From positions 1,302,001 through 1,366,000 of the forward strand of contig JAHYIO010000003.1 of assembly GCA_020543525.1 (NCBI GenBank): a DNA stretch of 64,000 bases, given 5' to 3'. The stretch's first letter is position 1; each line of letters begins with the position of its first letter. Position numbers and translations under genes: made by a program. A model generated the notes under the pieces. That model saw only the letters and a list, made by a program, of their open reading frames with translations. It did not search any database and was not told the origin of the DNA. The DNA comes from Coriolopsis trogii (taxonomy: Eukaryota; Basidiomycota; Agaricomycetes; Polyporales; Polyporaceae). Shown in pieces: positions 11,496-23,400 of this stretch.

Positions 11496-14369
11496 ATGGC
11501 GGGGAGAGCAGAGCCACTTTCGATTGAATCGTTACTGCAGAAGCAGCGTGAGGAGAAGGAGGCGGCCGCGAAGGTGCGTATACCGTCTGCATACAGTTTC
11601 CATCTCTGACCGCTAGGTTTGTAGCCTAGATTCCTCACAAAGGAGCAGCGCGCGCAGCTGGCCATACAGAAGCGCGCCCAAGAGATCAAAGAGGAACGCG
11701 AGAAGGAGGAACGCGCCAGGAGGGACCGAGAAGCCCTAGAACGGGAGGCGGAGGAGATCAGACAGAGGGAAAGAGAGCGGGAACGGGCTACGCGGTATGG
11801 CGGTGGCGGTCATGGTGGCCGTAGTGCGTATCTCCTCATATTGGTACACCCTATGCGCCCTGACTGGAAGACGCATGCGTGCAGATGATGACCGTTACGA
11901 TAACCGGGACAGGGACAGGGATGCTAGAGATCGTGGTCGGTACGACAGGCGGGATCGGGACCGGCGGCCACAAGACGACCGCAGAGGAGGTGGAAACTAC
12001 CAAGGCGTACCCACAGGACCTCGAGCGGAGCGTGGCAGTGGTCGGGCTCCTCCTACTGGTCCTGCCTCGCAAACACCGTCCTCTTCCATGCCTCCGCCGC
12101 CTCTACCCTACGGCCCTCCAGACGGGAAGGTCCCTGCATCCGCGTCGACTACAACTGAGAGTGCGGGCTCCGATTACGTTCCTCCCATGACCAACGACGA
12201 CCTCAATGCCATCCGTTCCCGGTACCTCGGCGTCGACAAGAAGAAGCGTAGGATCCGGAAGATGAACGACCGGAAATTCGTGTTCGACTGGGATGAGCAG
12301 GATGACACGTATAACGCTGAGACGCCTGCAGCCGTTGGAAGTCAGCGTCAGGGTGCACAGATTGGCTTTGGCCGCGGTCACATCGCTGGGATGGATGGCG
12401 TGCCCATCAACCCTGCAGAGCGACCGGCCGACGCCATGGTTCTTGCAGATCCATTGGAAAGGAGGAAAGCGGCGAGGAGTGGAATCGACGAAAGACATTG
12501 GTCAGAGAAGTCGCTCGACGAGATGAAAGAACGAGACTGGCGTATCTTCCGAGAAGACTTCAGTATTGCCGCGCGAGGTTCGTCTATGGTACAAACCATC
12601 TGTTCATGCAAGCTCATATTGTTATCACCAGGTGGACAGATCCCCCACCCGCTCAGGAGTTGGAGAGAATCCACCATCCCTGTGGAGATTCTCGACATTG
12701 TTGACCAAATTGGTTACAAGGAGCCGTCGCCTATCCAGCGACAAGCTATTCCCATCGGCCTGCAAAACAGGGATATCATTGGTATCGCGGAGACTGGTGT
12801 GTTGGAATATCGCAATCACACAGTAACAAGCTAATTCGAGGACATACAGGTTCCGGTAAGACGGCTGCCTTCGTCATTCCGATGTTGGCATTCATCTCCA
12901 AGCTCCCGCCCTTCACCGACGACAACAGACATCTCGGTCCTTATGCGCTCATCATGGCTCCTACGCGCGAATTGGCACAGCAGATCGAGTCTGAGACGAA
13001 AAAGTTTGCGGGTCCACTAGGCTACACTTGTGTGTCCATCGTTGGTGGTGTACGTACCACATTCCCGAACTACATGTATCAGTGCTGACCGCTCTTTTGT
13101 ACTCAGCGCTCGGTGGAAGAGCAACAATTCAACCTTAGGTCGGGTGCAGAGATCATCATCGCCACCCCTGGTCGTCTGAAGGACGTCATCGAGCGGCATG
13201 TCATCGTTCTATCGCAATGTCGATATATCGTCATGGACGAAGCCGACCGAATGGTGAACCTCGGTTTCGAGGTCGACCTGACGTTCATCCTAGACAAGCT
13301 GCCGTCTGACACGATGGAGGGCGAAGACCGGGGCGAGCAAATGGACGTCGATGGCGAGACGATGATCAAGAAGGGCAGGACACGTGTGACGACACTGTTT
13401 TCGGCTACGATGCCGCCTCCTGTCGAGCGTTTGGCAAAGAAGTACCTGAAAAGGCCTGCCATTATCACCATTGGTGAGGCCGGTCGTGCTGTGGACACCG
13501 TCGAGCAGAAGGTGGAGTTCGTCAACGGAGACGAGAAGAAGAAGTGTGTACTATTATCTCATAATCGCCCCTGCTGTGAGTTCTGACCATCTGTTACAGG
13601 CAACGCATGCTGGAGATCTTCAACAGTAACCAGTACGCACCGCCGATCATCGTTTTCGTCAACCAGAAGAAGACGGCAGACATGGTCGCGAAGGATCTCC
13701 AGAGGGCAGGAGTACGTACAAACGTCTCTCTTTTATCCGGGGGGCTCGTATGCTGAATGGTCATGTGCAGTGGAGTGCGGCGACGTTGCATTCGGGGAAG
13801 AATCAAGAGCAGCGAGAAGCCGCCTTGCAAGCCCTTCGAACTGGCGATGCGGACATTCTCGTCGCGACAGATCTTGCCGGGCGTGGTATCGATGTGCAAG
13901 ACGTCAGCTTGGTTATCAATTACCAGATGTCCAACACGATCGAAGCATACGTTCATCGTATCGGTACGTGCCCGTGCCAGACACTGGCGTCGCCGGTGTG
14001 AGTGCTGATGACAACTTCTCCAGGTCGTACTGGACGCGCTGGGAAACAAGGAACCGCTATCACGTTCCTCACGAATGACGATGAGGAAGTCATGTAAGCC
14101 GCTGATCCCTCTGAATACGGTGATGAGCTCCGCTGACCTGTTTTCTTTGAATTGTACAGGTACGATCTCAAGCAAGGCACGTTCCTTCACACAATCGTTA
14201 TCTCGAGATATGCCCGGCTGACCAATGCCCCCCTCTCTTTTTGTGTTCGGCAGAAATATCCAAGAGCCCGGTGTCAAAGGTGCCTGTCGAGCTGGCCCGA
14301 CACGAAGCTGCTCAGCATAAGGTCTCAAGAGAGATGAAGAGGAAGAGAGATGCCGAAGACCAAGGCTGA
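11496..14369 (+). CDS. PRP28: Pre-mRNA-splicing ATP-dependent RNA helicase Prp28
   Basis: DEAD-box helicase that exchanges U1 for U6 at the 5' splice site during spliceosome activation in the nucleus. The start [22 protein letters not shown] is typical. The N-terminal third is a charged Arg/Glu/Asp repeat region (RS-like). A conserved linker, [24 protein letters not shown], precedes the helicase core. Core motifs: [10 protein letters not shown] (Q motif), AETG|SGKT (motif I, interrupted by an intron), PTRELAQQ (Ia), TPGRL (Ib), DEAD (II), SAT (III), [11 protein letters not shown] (IV), [14 protein letters not shown] (V), [13 protein letters not shown] (VI). The tail [32 protein letters not shown] is a Prp28 hallmark. 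About nine to ten introns; one appears to be GC-AG (14177-14253) after a 17-nt exon (14160-14176). All ATPase residues are intact. Confidence 0.95.
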
Positions 14370-15540
14370 TGCTCGGCCAGAATATTCCATCATGCGTCTG
14401 GAGCTTGGTGTGTCTTGTCATCAGCGGATTGCGCGTGCACACATGGTCTTGGGACGAACGTGCAGTTAGTGTTGCATGAGATTGGAGGTCAGTTGAACAG
14501 GTGCAATGTATCACGCAAGGATGAACTATTTTCTTGTCATCCTAGTGTCCCCCCACTTGACACCCACTGACGATAGTGGGTGAGTAACTATCAACAAGCC
14601 ACCAAAGAAGTCCGGTCAATTACTCCTAATGCCTGCCCAGCGCAAAGCTTCTGCCGATAATCTTCCCATACGCCAACGTCACACAAGGTTCAGATTGTCT
14701 GCCCATGCTTGTCCCGTAGCCTCGTGGGCCAGATGACGTGCCTTGACTGCATTTCGCCTAGCCCACCGAGCATTGTCAGCCAACCGTCTCGTGTCTGACG
14801 GACGAGCACCGAGCGATACCGCACTGGGGAATACGCGACTTCCAGACTCTTCCGGACCGTTTTCTGCGAATCAGCCACAACAGCCCCTGGCCCCTCCCAA
14901 GATGCCGAATGTTTCCACACCGTCCAAGCCGTCCGCGCGCCACGCCCGGCAGCGTTCCATGTCATACGCACGCTGTGGTTCGCTGTGGGCACGGATCTGG
15001 AGGTCTGGTCTGGAGGGCTTACTTCTGCGGTCTGGTGGGGTCCGAGCGGGGACGACTAACCGCTACGTAGGATGACGCGATGATGAGCACGAGTCTGAGC
15101 AAAGAGGGCTCAGAGTCTGCACATGCCGGACGCAGCTCTCCTTTACGCCCCAACCCCGACTCCGTCGGGGAGAGCGCCATGCGCTCGCTCCGAACGCTCC
15201 GAGGCTGGCACTCTCATTTTTCTTTTCCGATCAGGCACACGTGTTTGGACTTTGGAGTGGGCCTGTGGCCGACTTTTCGACCCCGCCGAACCTCGGGAGC
15301 GCCCACTCCAGCTTCCGGCTTTGTCCGGGGCGCGTCCTTGCGCAGCGCGCCGGATGCAGAGACCAGTCATTGACGGCGAGTAAGCGCACTTTGTGGCGTT
15401 CCACCTCTTGCTAACCCCAAATGCAACGCCGCGGCCAACAACGTTGATGTGTGCACGAAGCTGTTCCGGCTCGTACTATCAGCTCATGGCATTTCAAAGA
15501 TCTGACTTGGTTCGCATGGCATCACCAAGTGCGCGCCCCC
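14370..15540. other. Gene-poor tract, left part
   Basis: I see no gene after PRP28 here. A short hairpin with 8-bp arms (CACCCACT at 14561-14568, AGTGGGTG at 14575-14582) lies about 190 bases past the PRP28 stop. The open frames between 14690 and 15380 overlap each other on both strands and match nothing I know; they fit chance in GC-rich DNA. Confidence 0.5.
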
Positions 15541-15562
15541 GGACGATGACACGCGGTGGTAT

Positions 15563-15600
15563 GCTGTCTGGAGTGTTTGGCATTGGACACTCCAGACAGC
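15563..15600. repeat. Inverted repeat, 14-bp perfect arms with 10-nt loop
   Basis: GCTGTCTGGAGTGT at 15563-15576 is the exact reverse complement of ACACTCCAGACAGC at 15587-15600, separated by ten bases. It lies in the gene-poor tract, 120 bases before the GGTCAGACCC cluster. It could be a footprint of a short inverted-repeat element or encode an RNA hairpin. Confidence 0.85.
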
Positions 15601-15699
15601 GTATCCATTGTGCCAGCCCATGTAGGTAGACGTGCACATGGTGTGAAAGGTTCAATTCTCCCACTGCCGCATGCGACACTCAGACAAGCTGACGCAGAG

Positions 15700-15990
15700 A
15701 TGGGCGGGTCAATGTTGGACCCCTTGACCCATTGACCTTTGACCCCGGTCAGACCCCATGGGTCCGACCGGGTCTGACCGTTTTGCGAGGGTCAACACGT
15801 GACGCGAGGGCAATGGCTCCAGAATTTTCCTCAGTCCCGCTGTGGGGATGAGTGCGATGAGCCTGAGGCTTCATTAAATGTCCTACACTCCCACGGTGGC
15901 ACGCATTGACTCTGACCCCCGGTCAGACCCTTGTGGGTCTGACCTTGGGTCTGACCCCTCTTGACCCCGGTCCGACCCAGGTCAAGCCCA
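15700..15990. repeat. Cluster of GGTCAGACCC / GGGTCTGACC palindromic units
   Basis: The 10-bp unit GGTCAGACCC occurs at 15747-15756 and 15921-15930, and its exact reverse complement GGGTCTGACC at 15770-15779, 15935-15944 and 15947-15956. Diverged copies with TGACC or GGTCCGACC cores fill the gaps (for instance 15721-15745, 15760-15770 and 15961-15985). The arrangement gives two head-to-head hairpins about 170 bp apart. No gene overlaps it. Clusters of short inverted motifs of this kind are typical of the subterminal regions of some DNA transposons; that reading is inference. Confidence 0.75.
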
Positions 15991-18158
15991 TCCCTGAGCT
16001 GACGTGCAATGTGCGTTGGCCCATTCAAGACGGGTTGTGTGGTATACCTAATTTGCCCGGCCGTCGACTCTCGGAATTGTCGGATGCTTGAACGGTTGAC
16101 CGAAGGGTCCGACAAATCCGGGAGCCTGTGTTCGAACCGTCAGCTGCAGAGGTTCGGTGGCATTGTGTATGTATCGTTGCGTGTCCCCCGCCAGATGCTG
16201 CAGAATTCCAGGCCATGGCGACAATAGCGACCGCAGCACGTGCGCGCCCGCCATGGGGTCCTCGAGACCTGCATTTCACTGTACGGGAGGTCTCCGTAGA
16301 ACGTTGGCCGGCCAGCAGCGGCGTTATTCTCGGTTCGAGAGAGGCGAGACGATATCGCTCGAGTGGACTTGCGTTCTGACTGGTAAGCACACAAGGGGCG
16401 ATGCCAGGTAAGTCCATTTGATCCACCGAGAGAGATGCGACTAGCAGACGAGGGTCGAGACCTCCGCACCGTGAGCGCGAATCTCTTCTTGTTCGGGAAA
16501 AGACGGTATGTGATTTGACATGCGCAGGCGGTAGGAGCGGATGGCACATTACTGCGAGTCCGGGTCCGAGTCTGCGCTTGCCTTCTGACGTTGATCTGGA
16601 CTTCCGGAGCTGCACGGACGTCGTGCAGTTTCGGAGTCCCGCTTGGATGCAGGTATGCTGGACACCAATCCAGATTGCGGTTCACAGCGCCCGTTGACTT
16701 CCCGTGGTGGACATCCCATGGGCTGGCTGCCTCGATGTAAGCGAACACGCCGTCGAGGTGTGGCTGCTCGAGATGCGGTGCCTTCCCCGGAAGGGGCGCG
16801 TCGGGCATGGTGTCTGAGATACGCTGACAACGGAAGAAGGACGAGCATGTCGTGCGAGAAGCCCGAAGCACAGTGCCAGTGCGAAGAGCGCAGAAGGCGT
16901 CCACTTGGCGCTCAGAAGTCTTGCAAGCGGAGAACTCCAAGAAGAGGGGGCAGCTCGTCGTCGTACGCGATGGGCCGAACGTCCGATCCCGAGTGGGAAG
17001 GCTCTGGAGCTGGCTCGCCGTTGGTACGTGCGCACCGTGTCCGCGAGGATCAGAATGCCGGGAGTGGACGGAGGACATACACCTTGCCGAGGTGGTGACG
17101 TACGACATCTGCCTCTCCTACGCAGAGCTCGAGGGCAAAGTCAAGGTTTGACAGCTGGAGAGTGTATGGCGATGTCTGCTTGGCTGGGGTTAGCCCCGGG
17201 GTCCACCTTGGGACATAAGCTCAAGCTCGAACAGAGGATCCAAGGCAGAAGACGAACTCTAGGACGTATACTTTGCACTTCATAATACCGCGCAGCGTCG
17301 CAGATCTGAGACGTATGAACGAACGTGAACGACGGCGGGCCGTTCAGCGAACGCTATGTCTGTATTGATACACGACGTCTGATTTTGACGCACGCGCGAT
17401 CCTTGGCGAGACAGGGAGTGCTGAGGGTGCTTGAATTGGCCGTGTAGTCCCCGATTTGCACATCGAAGTTGGAAGTTGCGGATGTGGAGATGTCACATCT
17501 GGCGATGAACGCACCTCGACATCGATGCGCAACTGAGATGGTCGGAGCATAGGGCCCTATTATCACCCGACGACGGCCGATGGGGTGCCCAAAGTCGATA
17601 TCACGAGCACAGCCTGTTTGTACTGGGTGAGTCCATCGTGTACAGTCCATCGAGTGTCGAGTATCAACGTCATGAGTCAACGTCGGGAGTCGGGGGCGGT
17701 GCTCCGAGGAAAGTAACGACGACTTCTGTGCGCGCGGCTTCGCGTAAGCATTGCTGATACGGGCGACCCCTCGAATGTTGTTGAGAGACACCCCAGGGCA
17801 GGGTGCATCGTGCATCGTGCATCAGCAAGCGTAATCAGAAGCACCTTCCCGGTGGACTAAGATTCCATGGCCAGAAGCCGGCCGCACTTGCGGAAAGTGG
17901 CTCGATCGGTGAGCAAGAGAGATCTAGAGTGCCTGACCAGGCTTGTACATGATGTGATTATGAAGGAGGGGGACTTTAGTAGGTACTCAGCTGACCGGGT
18001 CGACCTTCCCGCGAAGCACGTTTTCTCTCTGTCTGGCTGCACTATTAGCTTTATTTTGCTTGGGAGGCGCGGGAGAGGAAGGACGTGTCCTCTGTGCAAA
18101 GTCTAGAAGACCGACAGGCGCATGAGTGTGTGGATGGTCAATGTTACCGGTGAGGTAG
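15991..18158. other. Gene-poor tract, middle part
   Basis: I recognise nothing here. It contains one long open frame, 322 codons on the minus strand (17108 to 16140, starting MSYVTTSARCMSS), very rich in Ser, Arg and Thr and without any motif. Two other frames are also open over much of the same DNA. I therefore do not annotate a gene. A degraded mobile element is the likeliest alternative. Confidence 0.4.
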
Positions 18159-18159
18159 T

Positions 18160-18201
18160 TCACACAACGAAGACCTTCAATCACACAACGGATACCTTCA
18201 A
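18160..18201. repeat. Two tandem 21-bp units
   Basis: The unit beginning TCACACAACG occurs twice back to back (18160-18180 and 18181-18201) with 19 of 21 bases identical. No coding role is visible. It is a small local duplication inside the gene-poor tract. Confidence 0.8.
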
Positions 18202-20428
18202 TCGTGCTACTAGCTAGTACTCACCTCGACATGGCGTTCAGTACGAGCGGACGATCGGGACGACCTCCCGTTCCAATTATGATCATCTGCGTCGCCAACG
18301 CCACTGTGTGGGCGTATGTGGTAAACCAGCCAGAGAACTTACTTCTGAGAAGACGACACTGACACTGTCGGCGAGCCGTGATGCCGCAGACGAGGAGAAT
18401 GAGGCTGATATGTGTGAGGAGGATATTTATAAACGGCCGCTCTGTGAATCCGATCCTCGCTCTGCGGATTGGGTATGGACCGCTGGAGGAGACTAGCGTC
18501 GTCGCCTAACGTGACACATACCTCTGGTCGAACGACCCCCCACAATGCGAGTCGTACAACGACCCACAACCGCGAGCTGCAACCGGGACGACCAAGATGG
18601 GTCGAGACCTACCGTGGTGAGATCAAGAGCTGTGCTGCACACGATTGGATACATAGTATGCACTCCGCACATTGCGCATGGGGATATGAACACAAAGTTG
18701 TTGCCGTGGCCAGCGCGCGTACGTACTCTGGTTAACGTTTGACACTATTACGGCACGACGGCGAGCCAAGGCACGCCGCATTCGCATGCTCTTCGCAAGC
18801 CCAATGCATGCACCGAACAAGAGACCGAAGGTCAGCGGACAATTGTCGCCCTGTGCGCGGTAATGCAGCGAACTCCACGGGAGTTGTGGCAGGACTGAGA
18901 GAGGCCGTTATGTAAATGCATACTAGTAGGTACTCGTGCATAGCTTGCGGTCGATGATGCTCCGAGCGCAGTTGGACGAGGAGAGAGAGGGAGCCGCCGG
19001 ACTGGCTGGACATTGTGATGCCGACCGCGAAAATTGGGGTCAATGCGGGGTAGCCGAGATTGTGACGTTGGAGCGCTGGGGAGCGCTCGCGTAGAGAGCG
19101 TGCACATTGCGCCCATTGGAAACTGCCCGGGACGCCTCACGTTGGACTCGGAAGATGTATCATACATGCGCACGTCATGGAGAGACTACTGATGGGCGGC
19201 GTGGGCCTGGGGCGAGTGGGTAGTCGCCGCACAAAATCCGCAGAATGCGAAGAGCGAGAGATATGCAGTGCAGTCGGGCGAGGATAGGAAGCGGACGGAC
19301 GAGTCGGGAGACAGAGCGTGAGAAGGGTGAGATGATTGACGGTGGTCGGCTGCGGACGGACGGACGCTCGGGTGGAGGATGGTCGAGGAGAGAGCTGATA
19401 GGGAGAATATGGGAACTAAGGCCGAAAGAGGGCGAGGAGATCTCTGGCGGTCTCACGAAGTGCCCAGGAGACGGACGAGAGGAAGACAGGAAAGTGCAAC
19501 GCGCGTTGCATGATGGAGAGACGAGAAGGCGGATTGTGATGCTTCGACAGAGCTTCGCTGGAGTTGTTGCAACCTTGGCGGAGGGATTGGGCGGGGTCGA
19601 GTATGGACGGGAGAAGTACGATCGCAGTCAACGGCCAAGTAACTGCGGTGAAGCAAACGAGCTGGAATGTCATAATGCATGGGGCCGTAACGTTTCGAAT
19701 GGCCTGCGAGGGAGAGGCCAAGCATGCAAAGGCGCGGACAGGCATGCGAGCGTCTGGAGGTTGTTCACAGCAAGAATCGGCCGTCGGACGAGATAAGTCA
19801 GCTTGGAGAGCCGATCAGAGGATGCCGATTGGAGGTGGCGGATGGAGACGGCAGAGAGTGGCACACACATGGGCTGCAGACTCTGAGAGACCAATGCCGG
19901 ATGACGCAGCAGCCACACCGTCCCCGCTGGCCACAGATAAAAGAAGAAAAGAGACGACAGACGCGTGACCGCCCGACGCGTTCGGCTTCCAATGCCGAAC
20001 AGGACAATATGGTGGGGTGACAGATCGCACGCGATGACGTCTTGCGGTCCGTCGGCGCCCCCTGCTCGTCGGTCGGCCGGGGGGTTCGCCAAGCGGCCGA
20101 CGCTCTCTTGGCCGAAAAAATCAAAACGAAGGGGACGAAGCCGGGAGCAGAGGGCTCGGGCGGGCGGAGAGAGAGAGCAGTCGGGAGAGAACGAGTCGGG
20201 GGAGGACTCGGTATGGCCGCAAGAGGCAAAGAACCAGACCGGAGATCTGAGATGAGAGCCGAGTGATGCGCGCCGCATAACAGAGGGACTGCCCCGTCGC
20301 TGCCTTGGGCCCTAGCAGAGAGCCAGCGTTAGCCTGATCCACCCTGAGCTTGCTCATCTCCCTCCTCGTCCTTGGCCTCTGACATTTACCACCACCTCCT
20401 CCTCGCTGCCCCCCTTGTCGACTCCGCC
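18202..20428. other. Gene-poor tract, right part, and kinase upstream region
   Basis: No protein is recognised. 18421-18435 is AT-rich and holds a TATAAA on both strands, but I cannot attach it to a gene. From about 19200 to 20340 the plus strand is strikingly purine-rich (GA), which opens a spurious frame. The last 90 bases turn C/T-rich, as is usual for the leader of a fungal gene, and lead into the kinase start at 20429. An 8-bp inverted repeat (GTCGGCCG 20072-20079, CGGCCGAC 20094-20101) also lies here. Confidence 0.45.
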
Positions 20429-23400
20429 ATGTTGTCCGCTCAGCCCATGCAGCCTCTCGACCTCCCCGTCCCCCCGTCCCTCTCCCCGTCCCGTCTCTCC
20501 CCCCAGACGCTCTCCCCCCAGCCTGACTCTCTTCCCTCCGCTAATCTCGTGCCCCCATCCCCCGCCATCGCCATCCTCTCTCCCTCCCCCAACCCGGAAG
20601 ACGTCTCCTTCCCTCCAATACCCGCACCCGCACCACCCTCCGTGCAGGCACAACCTCCCGAGGAGCAGGTCCGTATCGCTCATCATCTCTTCTTTCCGTT
20701 TCTTCTCCAAACCCGGCTCTGTTCCTTATTTTATCCTGCCGATTTGCCCTTCCGTCCCTCGCTCACACTTTCCTCTTCCTCCTCCCATTTCTATCTAGGC
20801 TCCCGTCGTGTCGAGACGCTCCTCTCGCGCTCGTCTCCTCTCCATTTCCTTCGCAAGGCGCAGATCCCCCTCCCCTAGTCGCTCATCCCCCGCACCCAGT
20901 CCGTCTTCTGAACTACCCCCAGAACAACCTCCACAACCTCCATCCTCCTCCCGTTCCTTCTTCGGTACCACAAGGAAGGCGAGTACTCCTATCGTCTCCT
21001 CAGAACCCAGCCCCATGGGTTCCCCATCACGTACCTCTCCCGAACGCGACCCTCCACCATCCTCCGCTGCTGCCCTTGGCCCGCCCCCGGCCACGCCAGC
21101 AACTCCGGTCACGCCTACCCCCAAGAGCGTGAGGCATTCTCATAACCCTCTGCATGACTTGAAACGCTTCCTCAACAACCATATACCCCACTCACATCAC
21201 GCTTCCCCGGCCTCCTCTGCCATTGGCACGCCCGCCGACCAAAGCATGGCCGATCTACGACACACCGTCCTGGGGGCCAACGAATTCGTTGCTTCCCCTG
21301 CCACCCCGTCTGCTTTAGCTCCCGGCACCCCCGGGACATCCCTACCCGTGTCCACCAATGGCTCAACGGATCTTCTCACCATTGTCGGCGAGGTGAAGCA
21401 TAAGGAAGGTCGCCTTTCCGCATTGCTCCGGGGCCATCACAACAAGGACAAGACACGACCAGACGACGATAAAGCGAATGGGGCCGGTAAAGAGCATGTT
21501 TCAAAGACGCCCTCGCCCGGCGCCGCATCGTCGACGAGCAAGGGTAGCTCTGGCTCTCCCCCACGTTCCATCCGTTCGCAGTCCAGCAAGACGAGCAATA
21601 CCCAGTCTATTGCTGCCAGCTCGATGTTGTCCACCAAAACCGACAAGCATCAGGATCGGCCCCGCAAGAAGCGTAATGTCTCCACGATGGAACCAGCCCC
21701 TTACGTCGCACCGTCCTTGTCACAAGCCACTCAGGTGCAGATGTCAAAGAAGTACGGAAAGTGGGGTCGCGTTCTCGGTTCCGGCGCCGGCGGTACGGTT
21801 CGCCTCATCAAGGCATCGACCAAGCAGGGAGGCACGACTTTTGCGGTCAAGGAGTTCAGGCCTAAGCGGAATGGGGAAACAGAGAGGGAGTACCAGAAGA
21901 AGGTGACCGCCGAGTTCTGCGTCGGGAGCACGCTCAAGCACCCGAACATCATCGAGACCGTTGACATCGTCACCGACCACGGGCACTATTATGAGGTATG
22001 TGGTCCAGGATGAGCGCATATATGCATGACATTGTGACTGCAGATCGCTGATCGTGGCGTATGTGATGCACACTCTCCGCAGGTTATGGAATACGCGCCT
22101 TACGACCTCTTCAGCGTGGTCATGTCGGGAAGCATGACGCGCCCGGAGATTTACTGCGTTTTCCGCCAGATCTGTGATGGTGTCGAGTACCTCCACTCGC
22201 TCGGTCTCGCTCACCGCGACTTGAAGCTGGACAACTGCGTGATGACCAAGGATAACGTGGTGAAGCTGATCGACTTTGGCACCGCGACCGTCTTCCACTA
22301 CCCTGGAAAGAAGATGACGATGGCCTCGGGCATCGTTGGTAGTGATCCGTATCTTGCACCTGAGGTCTTGTCGCAAGATACTTACGACCCTCGCAAGACG
22401 GATGTGTGGAGCGTGGCCATCATTTTCATGTGCATGGTCCTCCGTCGCTTCCCCTGGAAGATCCCCGACCCGAAGAGCGATCCCAGCTTCCGTGCGTTCG
22501 TGAACGCGCATCCCGACCTCTCAGCCAAGCCGCCATCACCAAAGCGCATCGAGGCGAAGCGGGAAGACGACAAGGTGGAGAAGAAAGCTCCGGAACGCGA
22601 GAGCTCTATTCTGTCCAAGACGCAGTCGTCCGCTACGTCGACGGCCCCCGCCGAGAGCTCAGAAGCGTCGTCGCTTTTTGAGTCGTCGGAGAACAAGTCC
22701 ATTGCGGAGTCATCGAGCAGTGACAGCACCGAACTCACTGCACCTTCCTTGAACTCCGGTGTTGAACTCGAGGAGGATGACGAGTACGAGCGTCTTCTTC
22801 GTCGTAACCGCGTCCGCGCGTCCCTCCAGGCTGGCGTGATCTCCCAGTCGACGCAGACGCTTCCCGCGTTGTTCAGCGAGATGGAGCCGATCTCGCACGC
22901 CGAGAGCCCTCAGGACATGGACCCCTCGGTGCTCACTTACCCACGCCCGGGTTCCTCGACGGAGTCTCTCCCTGTGTCGCCCAGACTGGGACCTGCAGAG
23001 CTCAGGAGGCCTCACATTGCTGCTCCTCTCCGTTCGAACACTGCCCACCCGCTTTCCCCCGAGGTCGACATCGTCAAGCCGTCGATCCAAACGAAGACGG
23101 TCGAGCCAGTGGTGGAGATGCCCGAGATCAGTGGGAGCCCTGTCAAGACGCGCGACTTTGCGATAGAGAGCGCCAAGAAGGAACTGGCCGCGGTGGAGGT
23201 TGTGCAGAGCAAGGTGACGGAAGCGCAGAAGTCCCAGGAGGCGGACCCTTCGGAAAAGAAGTCGACTACGTCGGCGGCTCCGATGACGACGACAACCCCT
23301 CAGCCGCCTACGCGTCCGAAGGCGGAGCCAAAGGACTCGAGTGCGACTGTCCGTCGCCCTCGTCCACGCACGAGCAGCATCACGTCCGTCGCGACGTTCT

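Noticed and set aside
16120..16160. A TTCGAACC motif that looked like a tRNA T-loop.
   Set aside because: No flanking 5-bp stem, acceptor pairing or A box can be formed on either strand.
18421..18435. TATTTATAAACGG, a strong TATA-like element readable on both strands.
   Set aside because: No coding start with recognisable protein follows on either strand, so it is mentioned only as part of the gene-poor tract.
19245..19796. A 183-codon plus-strand frame in purine-rich DNA.
   Set aside because: The Arg/Glu/Gly-rich translation merely reflects GA-rich sequence; no conserved features.
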